Shown here: piece by piece, positions 25,687 through 34,946 of the stretch
Layout of the letters: every line of letters begins with the position of its first letter
Position numbering within the stretch: position 1 is the stretch's first letter
Source: Bog-159 sp050008575
GTDB lineage: Bacteria > Acidobacteriota > Terriglobia > Bryobacterales > Bryobacteraceae
Direction of reading: 5' to 3'
DNA: 64,000 bases
NCBI GenBank assembly: GCA_050008575.1
Contig: JBEKMJ010000040.1
Location: 7,494-71,493, forward strand
Position numbers and translations under genes: made by a program
The notes under the pieces: model-generated
Told to the model about the DNA's origin: nothing
The model's input: only the letters and a program-made list of their open reading frames with translations
The model's database searches: none

Positions 25687-27573
25687 CTACAGCCCGCCCC
25701 CCACGTAAATGCCCGCGGTGCGGGCCGGGAGCCGCGCGTGAACCTGGCCGGCCGCGAGATGCAACTCCGGAGCCGCTCCCAGCCGGTCCGTCATGGCGCC
25801 TTCCGCCAATCCCAGCGGCGAAAGGTTGCAATCCACTTCGGCCGCGGCGGGCGCGTTGTTGATCAGCACCACTACCGGACCGGCGGGCCCGGTGCGCGCA
25901 TAGCCGTAAGACTGATCGCTCACGCACAGGTTGACCATCGGCCCGCGGCGCAGCGGCTCCAGCTCGGCGCGCAGCCGGGCCAGACGCCGCACGTGGCCCC
26001 AAATCGCCTGCTCCTCCGGCGTGCGGCCCGCCGCGGTAAAGGCGTTGTGCGTATCCTCCGGCCAACCACCGGGAAAATCGCGGCGATTGTCCGGATCGCC
26101 GCCGCCCCGCATCCCGATCTCGTCGCCGTAATAGATCATGGGAATACCGCGCGCGGTCATCAGGAACGTGAATGCCAGATCCAGACCTTGCGGCGTCGCG
26201 CCGGCCTCGCTCATGAATCTGCCGACGTCGTGCAGCCCCAAAAAAGTGACCAACAGGCTGGCATTGGGGTACAGGTAGTCGTGGCCGGTCATTTGCGCCA
26301 CGTCGCGCACGGGCTTGCCTTCGGCGAACGCGCGGCGGATGGTGAAGTAGGTGGGAAAGTCGAAGACCGAGTCGACGCCCGAGTCCACGCCATCGAAGCG
26401 CGCCTGGCCGCCCTGGAAGAACGAGACCAGGGCCGGGTCACCGTCGAACATCTCGCCCACCACGCGCAGTTCGGGATATTCGCGCTTGATGGCTGCCGTC
26501 CACGCGCGCCAGAAACGGCGCGGCACATAAGGCAGCGTGTCTTGCCGGATGCCATCCAGTCCGGAGATCCCCACCCACCAGAGCGTGTTCTGAATAAGGT
26601 AGCGGGCCACCTCTTCGTCGTCCTGGTTCAGGTCCGGCAGGATGTCGACGAACCAGCCATCCAGCGTGGGCGCGCGCAATTCCGCGGTGGCATGGGGGTC
26701 GGCGATGGTCCAGGTTTGCCAGGTATTGGCTACGTGATGCGATTCGGCGCCGTGGAACCAGGTGGGCGTGGGCGGATCCTTCACCCACGGATGATACGGT
26801 CCGGTGTGATTGGCGACTTGGTCCTGAATCACCTTGAGCCCTTTCCGGTGCGCGGCGTCCACCAATTCGCGGAACTTCGCCAGGGTGCCGAAGTGCTCCT
26901 CGACGCCATAAAAATCCACCGCGCCGTAGCCGTGATAATCGGTGATGGCCTCGTTGTCGTATCGTTCACGCTCATTCAAATGGTTGACATTGTCGTACAC
27001 CGGGTTGATCCAGAGGGCGGTGACGCCGAGATCCTTGAGGTAGGGCAGGCGATCGATAATACCCTGGAAATCGCCGCCATGGTAGTAACGCGGCTTCCGG
27101 CGGTTGAGCAGACCGTGCGACACGGCTGGATCGTCGTTGGTAGGATCGCCGTTGGCGAAGCGGTCGGGCATGATGAGGTAGACGATGTCGTCGGGCGAAA
27201 AGCCCTGAAAGCGGCCGGGGCGCGCCAGCGGGCGCATCACCTCGAAGGGCGCGGATACCTCGCCGGCGGGTGTCATGAGGCGCAGCGGGTGGGGGCCGGG
27301 CGTGGCATGCGGGGCGATCGAAACATCCACGAACGCGTAAGTGCCGGCCGCGTCGATGCGCGTGGGGCCGATCGACAGGTCCGGCGCATCCGTTGCGGCG
27401 CGCGCGCCTTGCAGGTTATGCCCGCAGATGAGCAGGCGCACCGGATTGATGGAATGCCCGATCCACCAGTTGGGCGGCTCGACCTTGGTCACCGCGGGAG
27501 TGACCTCGGGCGGCGCCGCGGTCAGCACCGCGGCGGCGCAGACCAACAGCAGGGCCTGTCTGGGATGGGGCAC
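25687..27573 (-). CDS. Secreted alpha-amylase family hydrolase (GH13, cyclomaltodextrinase-type)
   Basis: This exported 628-residue enzyme starts at GTG 27573 with a signal peptide (ALLLVCAAAVLTAAPPE). Residues ~30-120 are a cyclomaltodextrinase-type N-terminal beta domain (VEPPNWWIGHSINPVRLLI). The GH13 barrel has DQVANHTGP, the nucleophile in GLDGIRQDTLPYV, the acid in VVGEMFDGD and LGLHDVGRF, where the usual N of the NHD motif is L. A C-terminal beta domain ends the protein. It likely cleaves alpha-glucans or cyclodextrins in the periplasm, like SusA-type neopullulanases. Confidence 0.9.
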   Translation of the reverse strand: MPHPRQALLLVCAAAVLTAAPPEVTPAVTKVEPPNWWIGHSINPVRLLICGHNLQGARAATDAPDLSIGPTRIDAAGTYAFVDVSIAPHATPGPHPLRLMTPAGEVSAPFEVMRPLARPGRFQGFSPDDIVYLIMPDRFANGDPTNDDPAVSHGLLNRRKPRYYHGGDFQGIIDRLPYLKDLGVTALWINPVYDNVNHLNERERYDNEAITDYHGYGAVDFYGVEEHFGTLAKFRELVDAAHRKGLKVIQDQVANHTGPYHPWVKDPPTPTWFHGAESHHVANTWQTWTIADPHATAELRAPTLDGWFVDILPDLNQDDEEVARYLIQNTLWWVGISGLDGIRQDTLPYVPRRFWRAWTAAIKREYPELRVVGEMFDGDPALVSFFQGGQARFDGVDSGVDSVFDFPTYFTIRRAFAEGKPVRDVAQMTGHDYLYPNASLLVTFLGLHDVGRFMSEAGATPQGLDLAFTFLMTARGIPMIYYGDEIGMRGGGDPDNRRDFPGGWPEDTHNAFTAAGRTPEEQAIWGHVRRLARLRAELEPLRRGPMVNLCVSDQSYGYARTGPAGPVVVLINNAPAAAEVDCNLSPLGLAEGAMTDRLGAAPELHLAAGQVHARLPARTAGIYVGGGL

Positions 27574-27715
27574 AAGGCGATTGTACCTGAAGGTGAGAAA
27601 CGTTGACGCCTGGAGTGGTATCATCGGAAAATTCCAAGCAACCCCCAGCCACGCGGGCGCGTCAGAGTGGCTGGAGAAAAGCTGGTCGAAATCGCAAAAT
27701 CGGAGGGTAGTTCCC

Positions 27716-28597
27716 TTGGCACTTACGATAACCGGTCTGTCCAAGACGTATCCGAACGGCGTAAAGGCGCTGAAGAATCTTTCGCTGACGATTGGCAACC
27801 TGATGTTCGGCCTTTTAGGTCCGAACGGCGCGGGCAAGAGCTCGCTCATGCGCACGGTGGCAACCCTGCAGGACCCGGACTCCGGCTCGATCGATCTCGA
27901 CGGGCTGAACGTGCTGACCCAAAAGGACGAGGTGCGCAGAATCCTGGGCTATCTGCCGCAGGAGTTCGGAGTCTACCCGAAGATCTCGGCCATCGACTTG
28001 CTGCAACACCTGGCGGTCATGAAAGGCGTCACCAACAAGACTGAGCGCAAGCAGATGGTCGACAGTATCCTGAACCAGACCAATCTGTGGGACGTGCGCA
28101 AGAAGACTTTGAGCACCTACTCCGGGGGCATGAAGCAGCGGTTCGGCATCGCCCAGGCGCTGCTGGCCAATCCTGAGCTGATCATCGTGGACGAACCCAC
28201 CGCCGGCCTGGATCCCGCCGAGCGCAACCGCTTCCTGAACCTGCTCAGCTCCATCGGCTCCAACGTCACCGTCATCCTTTCCACCCACATCGTCGAAGAT
28301 GTGCGGGAGCTATGCCCGCGCATGGCTATCATTTCGAACGGCGAGGTGCTGCTGGAAGGCGCGCCCGCCGAAGCGCTCGAATCCCTGCGCGGAAAGATGT
28401 GGTCAAAGGTGGTGGCCACCGACGACGAACTGCGCGCCCTGGAAACCAGCTTCAACGTGGTCTCCACGCATCTGATCGGCGGCCTGCACGAGGTCCGCGT
28501 CTTTGCCGATTCCAATCCAGGCGACGGCTTCCGCCCGGTCGACTCCGACCTGGAAGACGTCTACTTTGTAAGCCTCGCCCGCCAGGCGGCGAACTAA
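27716..28597 (+). CDS. ABC transporter ATP-binding protein
   Basis: The 293-residue ATPase has Walker A GPNGAGKSS, Q-loop YLPQEFGVYP, signature TYSGGMKQR, Walker B LIIVDEPTAGLDP and the switch His in STHIVED. A TTG at 27716 follows GGAGGG at eight bases. It is the energy subunit for the downstream ABC-2 permease/peptidase fusion (19 bases away, same operon). Family resemblance is to ABC-2 type exporters. Confidence 0.93.
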   Translation: MALTITGLSKTYPNGVKALKNLSLTIGNLMFGLLGPNGAGKSSLMRTVATLQDPDSGSIDLDGLNVLTQKDEVRRILGYLPQEFGVYPKISAIDLLQHLAVMKGVTNKTERKQMVDSILNQTNLWDVRKKTLSTYSGGMKQRFGIAQALLANPELIIVDEPTAGLDPAERNRFLNLLSSIGSNVTVILSTHIVEDVRELCPRMAIISNGEVLLEGAPAEALESLRGKMWSKVVATDDELRALETSFNVVSTHLIGGLHEVRVFADSNPGDGFRPVDSDLEDVYFVSLARQAAN

Positions 28598-28616
28598 CAA
28601 GGAAAGGAGACGACCA

Positions 28617-31600
28617 ATGGCCATGCTCTGGGAGTTTTTCACTTTCGAACTTAAATTCCGTTTCAAGAGTCTGTCGACTTACATTTACTTCGCGGTGTGG
28701 TTCGCCTTCAGCTTCCTGGATATCGCCAGCGAGAATTTCGGGCCCATCGGCAATTCCAACGGCAAGGTGCTGCTGAACGGCCCGTACGCCAACATGTACA
28801 ACGACATCGGCATCAGTTTCTTCGGCATCATCATTATCGCTGCGATTTTTGGCACCTCCATCCTGCGCGACTTCCAGCGCGACACCATTCAGATCCTCTT
28901 TACCAAGCCCATCTCAAAGTTCGCCTATTTGGGCGGGCGGTGGGCCGGATCGTTTGTGGCCACGGTCTTCGCCTTCTCCGGCCTGCTGTTCGGCGAATTC
29001 TTCGGGACCCTGGCGCCCTGGGCCGACCACACCCGCATCGCCCCCAATCACCTTTCCTGGTATCTGCAGCCGTTCTGCTCCATCGTGGTCTTCCAGATCT
29101 TCTTTCTCGGCTCTCTCTTCTTCCTGGTGGCAGCCCTCTCGCGCAAGATCTTTATCGTCTACCTGCAAGGCGCGGCGATTTTCATGCTTTACCTCCTGGG
29201 CATCACCATCTTCAACGCCACGCGCTCGCTCGAGCACTTCTGGTCGGGCATCCTGGACCCTGTCGGCTTCCTCTACCACGACGCCATCACGCGTTACTGG
29301 ACCGTTGTCGAACGAAACTCGCTGCTGTACTCCTGGTCGCCGCACTCCGCCGGCGGAGTCTTCCTGTATAACCGCCTGCTCTGGGGATCCGTAGGTCTGG
29401 TCTCGCTGATCGTACTCTGGAAGGTTTTCCCCATGTCGGTGGAGGCGCTCACCGCCCGCTCGAGCGGCAAGCGCGCCGCCCTGGCGCGCGAGCAGGAACT
29501 GACTACGGTGGCGTCCCGGCGCAGCCTGGTGGCGGCCAGGTTCGCCGCCGTCCGGCAGGTCTTCGGCCTGCGAACCAGCTTGGCGCAGTTCGCCTCGCTC
29601 ACCCGCCTGCGCATCTCCAATATCGTGCGCGAGGTCCCCTTCTGGGGCATTGTCATCCTGATGGCCGGCATCGCGCTGAACAACGGTCACTATGCCGGCC
29701 ATGTCGCGGATCAAAACGTCTGGCCGGTCACTTACCTCATGCTGCAAGCCGTGGAAGGCGGCGCCGAACTTTTCTTTTTCATTGTCGCGGCCCTGTACGC
29801 CGCCGAGCTCATCTGGCGCGAGCGCGACACGCAGTTCTCCGGCATCCACGACGCCCTGCCGATTTCCGAGGCCACCGACTGGTTCTCCAAACTTCTGGCC
29901 CTGTGCTTTGTCGAGGTCATCCTGTTGGCCGTGGCCGGCCTCTGCGGCATCGTGATGCAGACCATCGCCGGATACCACAACTATGAACTCCTGCAATACG
30001 CCAAGGAGCTCTATGTGGTCACCTTTCCCCAGGTACTCACGTTCGCCCTGTTGGCGATCTTCCTGCAGACCGTGGTCTCCAACAAATTCATCGGCCACGG
30101 TATCGTCATTGGCATCTTCGTCATCGTACCCATCCTGTTCAGCTTCGGTTGGGAGAACACGCTCTACCTCTTTGGCAACACGCCGCCGTACACTTACTCG
30201 GACATGAACGGCTATGGCCATTTCGTGCCGGCGTTATTCTGGTCCATCGCTTACTGGCTGGCCATCGCCTGCTTGCTGGCTACGGCATCCATCGCGCTGG
30301 CGCGCCGCGGCGCGGACGATGCCTGGCCCGCCCGTTTCCGCCTTGCCCTGCAACGCGCTCCGGGCCTGATGCCGGCCGCGGCGTTCTTCCTGATCGCCGC
30401 CATCGGCAGCGGCGCATGGTATTACTACAACGCGCACGTCCTCAACGAATACCTCACCGCCAAGGACCGCCGCGACATCCAAGCCAATTATGAGCGCGAT
30501 TTCAAGAAGTACGAACACCTGCCCCAACCCAAGATCGTGGCGGTGGACGCTAACATCGACATTTTTCCCGAACGCCGCTCCTTCTCCGGCGCCGGCCACT
30601 TCGTTCTGCAGAACAAGACCGCGCAGCCGATCGGCCAAGTCCACATCAGCAACCAGCAACAGTCCATCTCGAACCTGCGCTTCGACCGCCCATTCCACGT
30701 TGTGTCGTCGAGCCCCCGGGCGCTCTACACCATCTACCAGCTCGACACGCCCCTGGCTCCGCGCGATACGCTTAACCTCACCTTCAACGTGGGCTACGCC
30801 AGCCGCGGCTTCAAGGACGGCAATGAGCGCCCGGAGTTCGCCTATTCGGGCACATTTTTCGATACCAGTTACTTTCCCACCATCGGGTACGACTTGAACA
30901 TTGAGCTGGACGACCCCCGCCGGCGGCGCGAAGAGCATCTGCCAGAGCAGGAACTGCTACCCCACCGCGGGGATCCGGAAGGCGCGGCCACCAACCTCTT
31001 CACGCTGCACGCCGACTGGGTCAGCTACCACACAACGGTCAGCACGGCAGACGATCAGATCGTCCTTTCGCCCGGTTATCTCACCCGTGAATGGCATGCC
31101 AACGGCCGCCACTATTTCACCTACGATATGGGCGACGTCAGGACCCTGGACTTCTTCTCCTATATCTCCGCCCGCTACGACGTCAAGCGCGAAATGTATC
31201 CGGGCGCGGCCAACCTCGTCGCCATCGAGGTGTACTACAACCCGGCGCACACCTACGACGTGGACGACATGATTGCCGCGTCCAAGGCGGGCCTGGCCTA
31301 CTTCGAAAAGAACTTCAGCCCCTTCCAGTTCCGGCAGTACCGCATCCTCGAGTTCCCGCGCTACCGCACCTTCGCGCAGTCCTTTCCCAACACCATTCCG
31401 TTTTCGGAAGGCATCGGTTTCATCGGCCGCGTGGAGAAGCCCAACGATATCGACTTCGCCTACTTCGTCACCGCGCATGAGCTGGGCCACCAATGGTGGG
31501 CGCACCAACTGATCGGCGGCCACGTGGAAGGCTCCAACATGCTGGCCGAGACACTCGCGGAGTACTCCGCGCTGATGGTGATGCAGCAGAAGTACGGCCG

Positions 31601-32270
31601 CGACAACATGCATCGCTTCCTGAAGCACGAGCTGGACAGGTACCTGCGTGGACGCGCCGGCGAGATCCGCCGCGAGCGCCCCGTAATCCTGGTGCAGAAC
31701 GAGCCTTATGTCTGGTACCAAAAGGGCGGCCAGGTCATGTACACGCTGGCGGACTACATCGGCGAAGACAAGGTCAACCTGGCTCTGCACAACTTCCTGA
31801 TGCGGTACCGTTACGCCAACGCCAACGATTCCCAGTCCGGGCCCTACCCCGATACGCGGGAGTTCGTGGCAGCGTTGCGCGCGCAGACACCGGCCGATCT
31901 ACAGTACTTCATTAGCGATGCCTTTGAAAACATCGTCTTATATGACAACAAGGCCGTTTCCGCCAGCGTCACGCCCACTCCGGATGGCAAATACAAAGTT
32001 ACCCTCGGCGTTCAGGTGCGCAAGGTACAGTCCGATGGCAGCGGCAACGAATCGCCCATGCCGCTGCACGACCTCATCGACATCGGCGTCTTCACCGGCA
32101 AGAAGGACGAGGAAAAGCCGCTGTATCTCAAGAAAGAGTGGCTCACCCAGCCTAGTCAGACCTTCGAGATTATCGTTGACCGGCCGCCCACCCGGGCGGG
32201 CATCGATCCTTACAACAAGCTGATCGATCGTAACTCGGACGACAACCTGATGGATGTTACGAAGCAGTGA
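28617..32270 (+). CDS. ABC-2 permease fused to an M1-family zinc aminopeptidase
   Basis: The 1217-residue protein has two parts. Residues 1-~590 form a double ABC-2 membrane domain with about 13 helices (for example FFGIIIIAAIFGTSILRDF and LLALCFVEVILLAVAGLCGI). Residues ~600-1217 form a periplasmic M1 peptidase with the zinc motif H954-E-L-G-H958 and the third ligand E in ETLAEYSAL. The GxMEN exopeptidase motif is not recognisable; the equivalent place reads PFSEGIGFIG. Proteins of this build are known in Acidobacteria and Bacteroidetes but unexplained; a transport step coupled to peptide trimming is inferred. Confidence 0.92.
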   Translation: MAMLWEFFTFELKFRFKSLSTYIYFAVWFAFSFLDIASENFGPIGNSNGKVLLNGPYANMYNDIGISFFGIIIIAAIFGTSILRDFQRDTIQILFTKPISKFAYLGGRWAGSFVATVFAFSGLLFGEFFGTLAPWADHTRIAPNHLSWYLQPFCSIVVFQIFFLGSLFFLVAALSRKIFIVYLQGAAIFMLYLLGITIFNATRSLEHFWSGILDPVGFLYHDAITRYWTVVERNSLLYSWSPHSAGGVFLYNRLLWGSVGLVSLIVLWKVFPMSVEALTARSSGKRAALAREQELTTVASRRSLVAARFAAVRQVFGLRTSLAQFASLTRLRISNIVREVPFWGIVILMAGIALNNGHYAGHVADQNVWPVTYLMLQAVEGGAELFFFIVAALYAAELIWRERDTQFSGIHDALPISEATDWFSKLLALCFVEVILLAVAGLCGIVMQTIAGYHNYELLQYAKELYVVTFPQVLTFALLAIFLQTVVSNKFIGHGIVIGIFVIVPILFSFGWENTLYLFGNTPPYTYSDMNGYGHFVPALFWSIAYWLAIACLLATASIALARRGADDAWPARFRLALQRAPGLMPAAAFFLIAAIGSGAWYYYNAHVLNEYLTAKDRRDIQANYERDFKKYEHLPQPKIVAVDANIDIFPERRSFSGAGHFVLQNKTAQPIGQVHISNQQQSISNLRFDRPFHVVSSSPRALYTIYQLDTPLAPRDTLNLTFNVGYASRGFKDGNERPEFAYSGTFFDTSYFPTIGYDLNIELDDPRRRREEHLPEQELLPHRGDPEGAATNLFTLHADWVSYHTTVSTADDQIVLSPGYLTREWHANGRHYFTYDMGDVRTLDFFSYISARYDVKREMYPGAANLVAIEVYYNPAHTYDVDDMIAASKAGLAYFEKNFSPFQFRQYRILEFPRYRTFAQSFPNTIPFSEGIGFIGRVEKPNDIDFAYFVTAHELGHQWWAHQLIGGHVEGSNMLAETLAEYSALMVMQQKYGRDNMHRFLKHELDRYLRGRAGEIRRERPVILVQNEPYVWYQKGGQVMYTLADYIGEDKVNLALHNFLMRYRYANANDSQSGPYPDTREFVAALRAQTPADLQYFISDAFENIVLYDNKAVSASVTPTPDGKYKVTLGVQVRKVQSDGSGNESPMPLHDLIDIGVFTGKKDEEKPLYLKKEWLTQPSQTFEIIVDRPPTRAGIDPYNKLIDRNSDDNLMDVTKQ

Positions 32271-32283
32271 CGCGCGGCCAGGG

Positions 32284-32325
32284 GGGCGGCCTGCGAGGCC
32301 GCCGCAGGCTGCGAGCCTGCCCCAC
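32284..32325. repeat. Double stem-loop between convergent genes
   Basis: Standard unit GGCGGCCT-gcg-AGGCCGCC, GCAGGCT-gcg-AGCCTGC, CCCAC, placed between the stops of the ABC-2/M1 gene and the dinB-like gene, where it could terminate either transcript. Confidence 0.92.
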
Positions 32326-32331
32326 CAAGCC

Positions 32332-32832
32332 CTACTTCTTGCGCGAGGCCGGCGGCACCATCCCGTTTGCCCGGTAATAAGCCACCAAGAGGCCATAATG
32401 CTCGCCGGCATGCTCGATGACCGATAGCCACGGCTCTACGGATTTATGAAAGCTGTCCGCGGGCCGGGACTTCAAAGTGGCCGTGGCATCCGCGATGGAT
32501 TTTTCGAGCAGCGCGACAGCCTGTTCCTTGGTTTTATAATTCGCCGGATCGAGCTCGTCCCATTTGACCTTTTCGCCGCGGCCGAACTTGGCGGCGAAGA
32601 CGTTGCCGGAGGCGATGTGCACGATGACCGCGCCGAAAGTGCGCATCTCCGGGCGGAGCTTGTAGTCGTATTTGTCGGCGGGGAAGTCCTTGGCCATATC
32701 CAGCACATTGCGATTGACGTTGGCGAAAGATGCGGCGAGTTCCTCGGCCGGCGTTTGCTGCGGTTGGGCCCACGCGCCCGCGGCCAGGATGGCCAGCGCG
32801 GCAGCGCTCGTGTAACCTGCTATTCTAAGCAT
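32332..32832 (-). CDS. Exported DinB-family protein
   Basis: A 166-residue four-helix DinB-fold protein with a signal peptide (ALAILAAGAWAQPQ). The metal-site histidines lie in IVHIASGN and IEHAGEHYGLL. The family includes thiol transferases, but this secreted member has no known substrate. Its start codon is only one base from that of the divergent CGNR regulator, and its promoter is covered by four GTAACC half-sites, which suggests control by that regulator. Confidence 0.88.
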   Translation of the reverse strand: MLRIAGYTSAAALAILAAGAWAQPQQTPAEELAASFANVNRNVLDMAKDFPADKYDYKLRPEMRTFGAVIVHIASGNVFAAKFGRGEKVKWDELDPANYKTKEQAVALLEKSIADATATLKSRPADSFHKSVEPWLSVIEHAGEHYGLLVAYYRANGMVPPASRKK

Positions 32833-32888
32833 AGTGGTTACAGAATATCATGGCTCCGGTAACCTGTCAAAGATCATTGAACGGTTAC
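32812..32888. promoter_or_regulatory. Four alternating GTAACC half-sites over the dinB/CGNR start region
   Basis: GTAACC at 32812-32817, GGTTAC at 32836-32841, GTAACC at 32859-32864 and GGTTAC at 32883-32888, spaced 18, 17 and 18 bases apart. The second abuts the -10 and the third abuts the -35 of the dinB promoter. Regular spacing of about 23-24 bases suggests cooperative binding, probably by the CGNR protein. Confidence 0.65.
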
Positions 32889-33487
32889 CTGTAAAATTTA
32901 TCGGCGGGCGGCTGTGCCTGGATTTCGTAAACACGGTGGGCGGGCGGGACGGCACGGGCGCGGCGATCCGCGACAAAATCGCGAATTACCAAGACCTGCT
33001 GGCGTGGAGCGTGCTGGCCGGCGTGGATCGCCGGCGCGCGGGCGGTCTGGCCCGGCTGGCCGCGCGCGAGGCGCAGAAGGCGGACCGCGTGTTGGCGCGC
33101 GCCATCCGGCTGCGCGAAGCGCTGTACCGAATTTTCAAATGCGCGGCCGAAGGCCGGCGGCCGGTGGAAGCCGATGCGGAGGTGTTGCGCAATGAACTCT
33201 CCCTCTCGCGGAACCACCAGCGTCTGGAAGCCGGCGCCGGCGGGTTTCGGTGGACCTTTCCGCGGAAGCCCAGCGCGCTGGACAGTATCCTATGGCCGGT
33301 CCCGCTATCGGCGGCCGAACTGCTTACCTCCGGCGACTTGGCCCAGGTGCGGCAATGCGGCGGCGCGGAGTGCGGATGGATGTTCCTGGACACCAGCCGC
33401 AACCACCGGCGCCAGTGGTGCGATATGCGGGATTGCGGCAACCGGGCGAAAGTGCGCAGGTTTCGCGGGAAGCGGCATGCGGCGTGA
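32834..33487 (+). CDS. ABATE-domain/CGNR zinc-finger transcriptional regulator
   Basis: The 217-residue protein has an N-terminal ABATE domain (FIGGRLCLDFVNTVGGR) and a C-terminal CGNR zinc finger: CGGAECGWMFLDTSRNHR then WCDMRDCGNRAK, with four zinc cysteines. Such proteins act as DNA-binding regulators, often of unknown stress pathways. The frame opens at GTG 32834, inside its own half-site array; no later in-frame start precedes the conserved domain. Confidence 0.88.
   Translation: MVTEYHGSGNLSKIIERLPVKFIGGRLCLDFVNTVGGRDGTGAAIRDKIANYQDLLAWSVLAGVDRRRAGGLARLAAREAQKADRVLARAIRLREALYRIFKCAAEGRRPVEADAEVLRNELSLSRNHQRLEAGAGGFRWTFPRKPSALDSILWPVPLSAAELLTSGDLAQVRQCGGAECGWMFLDTSRNHRRQWCDMRDCGNRAKVRRFRGKRHAA
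32842..32870 (-). promoter_or_regulatory. Promoter TTGACA-N17-TATTCT of the dinB-like gene
   Basis: On the minus strand the -35 TTGACA is at 32865-32870, the -10 TATTCT at 32842-32847, with a 17-base spacer. The start should fall within a few bases of the ATG (32832), so the mRNA is likely leaderless or nearly so. Confidence 0.75.
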
Positions 33488-33493
33488 TCTAAA

Positions 33494-34177
33494 CTAATCC
33501 GCACGGCGAATGCCGAGCTCGTCCAAGTGCGTCAGCAAATCCAGCGGGTCCTGGTAAACCCGAAAAGCGCCGGCCCGCTCCAACTCCTCCTGGCCATAAC
33601 CGCCGGAAAGCAGACCGACGCCGAGGGCCCGGGCGCGGCGGGCGGCGAGCAGGTCCCAAACGCTGTCGCCGACCACGATGGCGTCCTGGATGGATACGCC
33701 CAGCCGCGCGGCCGCGGCCAGGAACAGGTCGGGATCGGGCTTCGCATACCGCACCTGGTCGCGCGTGACGACCGGAATTTCAGGCGGGACGTGCAGAGCT
33801 TTCAACGCTAGCGCGGCGCTCTCCGGCCTTCCGCTGGTCGCGATGGCGTAGGGTACCTGCGTCTGCGACAGGTGTGCCAGCAGTTGTTCCGCGCCGGGCA
33901 GCGGCCGCACCTGGGAGGCCAGGCGGGCGTATGCCACGGCGTGCAATTTTTGCAGGCTCTCGGCTTCGTCGCTGGCGATTTCGCGGCCTGTTTCGCGCAG
34001 CAGCGCATTCACGAAGAGGCCGCCGCTCATGCCGATGCGCCGGTGAATCCGCCAGACGGCGAGGCGGATGCCGCCCTGCTCCAACGCCTCGCGCCAGGCC
34101 AGCACATGCTGGTAGACGCTGTCGATCAGGGTACCGTCCAGGTCGAATAAGAATGCCGCGCGCGGGGCTGAATCCAA
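33494..34177 (-). CDS. HAD-superfamily phosphatase (beta-phosphoglucomutase-like)
   Basis: The 227-residue HAD hydrolase has motif I FLFDLDGTLIDS, motif II IATSGRPES, motif III AKPDPDLFL and motif IV VVGDSVWDLLAA. A helical cap lies between residues 18 and 85. It fits a phosphoglycolate- or sugar-phosphate-type phosphatase. It is convergent with the CGNR gene (6 bases between stops). Substrate unknown. Confidence 0.88.
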   Translation of the reverse strand: MDSAPRAAFLFDLDGTLIDSVYQHVLAWREALEQGGIRLAVWRIHRRIGMSGGLFVNALLRETGREIASDEAESLQKLHAVAYARLASQVRPLPGAEQLLAHLSQTQVPYAIATSGRPESAALALKALHVPPEIPVVTRDQVRYAKPDPDLFLAAAARLGVSIQDAIVVGDSVWDLLAARRARALGVGLLSGGYGQEELERAGAFRVYQDPLDLLTHLDELGIRRAD

Positions 34178-34310
34178 GGCGCCTCCTCACGATTGCAAGA
34201 ACGATTGGAACACGATTTGAACACGGCGGTCCGATTGTTGTACACTGATAGATTAGTCCACAAGCTCCGACGCACTTGGTGTGTCCTGGCGCGAAATTCA
34301 GAGGTTATCC

Positions 34311-34619
34311 ATGCACGCAATCATTGAGACCGGCGGAAAACAGTACCGGGTCGCCCCTGGCGACGTAGTCCGCGTCGAGACGTTGGAAGGCGACGTCGGC
34401 TCCGAAATCGAACTGCCGCTGAAGGCGGTCTTCAAGGAAGAGGGCCAACTGCTAGTCGGCTCCGATCTCGGGCAAGCCACGGTGAAGGGCACCATAGTGG
34501 GCAACGGCCGGGGCAAGAAGGTGCTGGTCTTCAAGTTCAAGCGCAAGAAGCAGTACAAGCGCACGATAGGGCATCGCCAGAACTTCACGGAAGTGAAGGT
34601 GGGCGACATTCTGGTTTAG
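34311..34619 (+). CDS. rplU: 50S ribosomal protein L21
   Basis: The 102-residue protein has the L21 pattern: MHAIIETGGKQYRVAPGD, a central VLVFKFKRKKQYKR and the ending GHRQNFTEVKVGDI. The ATG at 34311 follows GAGG by six bases. It is first of rplU-rpmA-obg, the standard bacterial order. Confidence 0.97.
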   Translation: MHAIIETGGKQYRVAPGDVVRVETLEGDVGSEIELPLKAVFKEEGQLLVGSDLGQATVKGTIVGNGRGKKVLVFKFKRKKQYKRTIGHRQNFTEVKVGDILV

Positions 34620-34626
34620 GTGAAGT

Positions 34627-34884
34627 ATGGCGCATAAAAAAGGATTAGGCAGTTCCAAGAACGGGCGCGATTCCAACGCGCAGCGGCTGGGCGTGAAGGT
34701 GTTCGGTGGACAGTTGGTGCCGGGCGGGTCGATCATCGTTCGCCAGCGGGGCACCCGGCTTAAGCCCGGAGACAACGTCGGTTGGGGCAAGGACGATACG
34801 CTGTTCGCCAAGGTGACGGGCGTGGTCGAGTTCCGCGACCGCGGGCGGCAAGGCAAATTCGTCAGTGTCAAAGCCGTGGCCTAG
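34627..34884 (+). CDS. rpmA: 50S ribosomal protein L27
   Basis: An 85-residue L27 with MAHKKGLGSSKNGRDSN (no Firmicute-type leader extension), GVKVFGGQ and VPGGSIIVRQRGT. It acts at the peptidyl transferase centre. Confidence 0.98.
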   Translation: MAHKKGLGSSKNGRDSNAQRLGVKVFGGQLVPGGSIIVRQRGTRLKPGDNVGWGKDDTLFAKVTGVVEFRDRGRQGKFVSVKAVA

Positions 34885-34946
34885 CCGGCGCACTGCCATA
34901 CCGAACCGCCACCGTACTGAGCCGCGACCGTCAGGGAGCGGTCCCC

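Noticed and set aside
25465..27606. Plus-strand open frame of 713 codons
   Set aside because: It is antisense to the alpha-amylase gene, rich in Arg, Gly and Ala, with no domain; the amylase has complete motifs.
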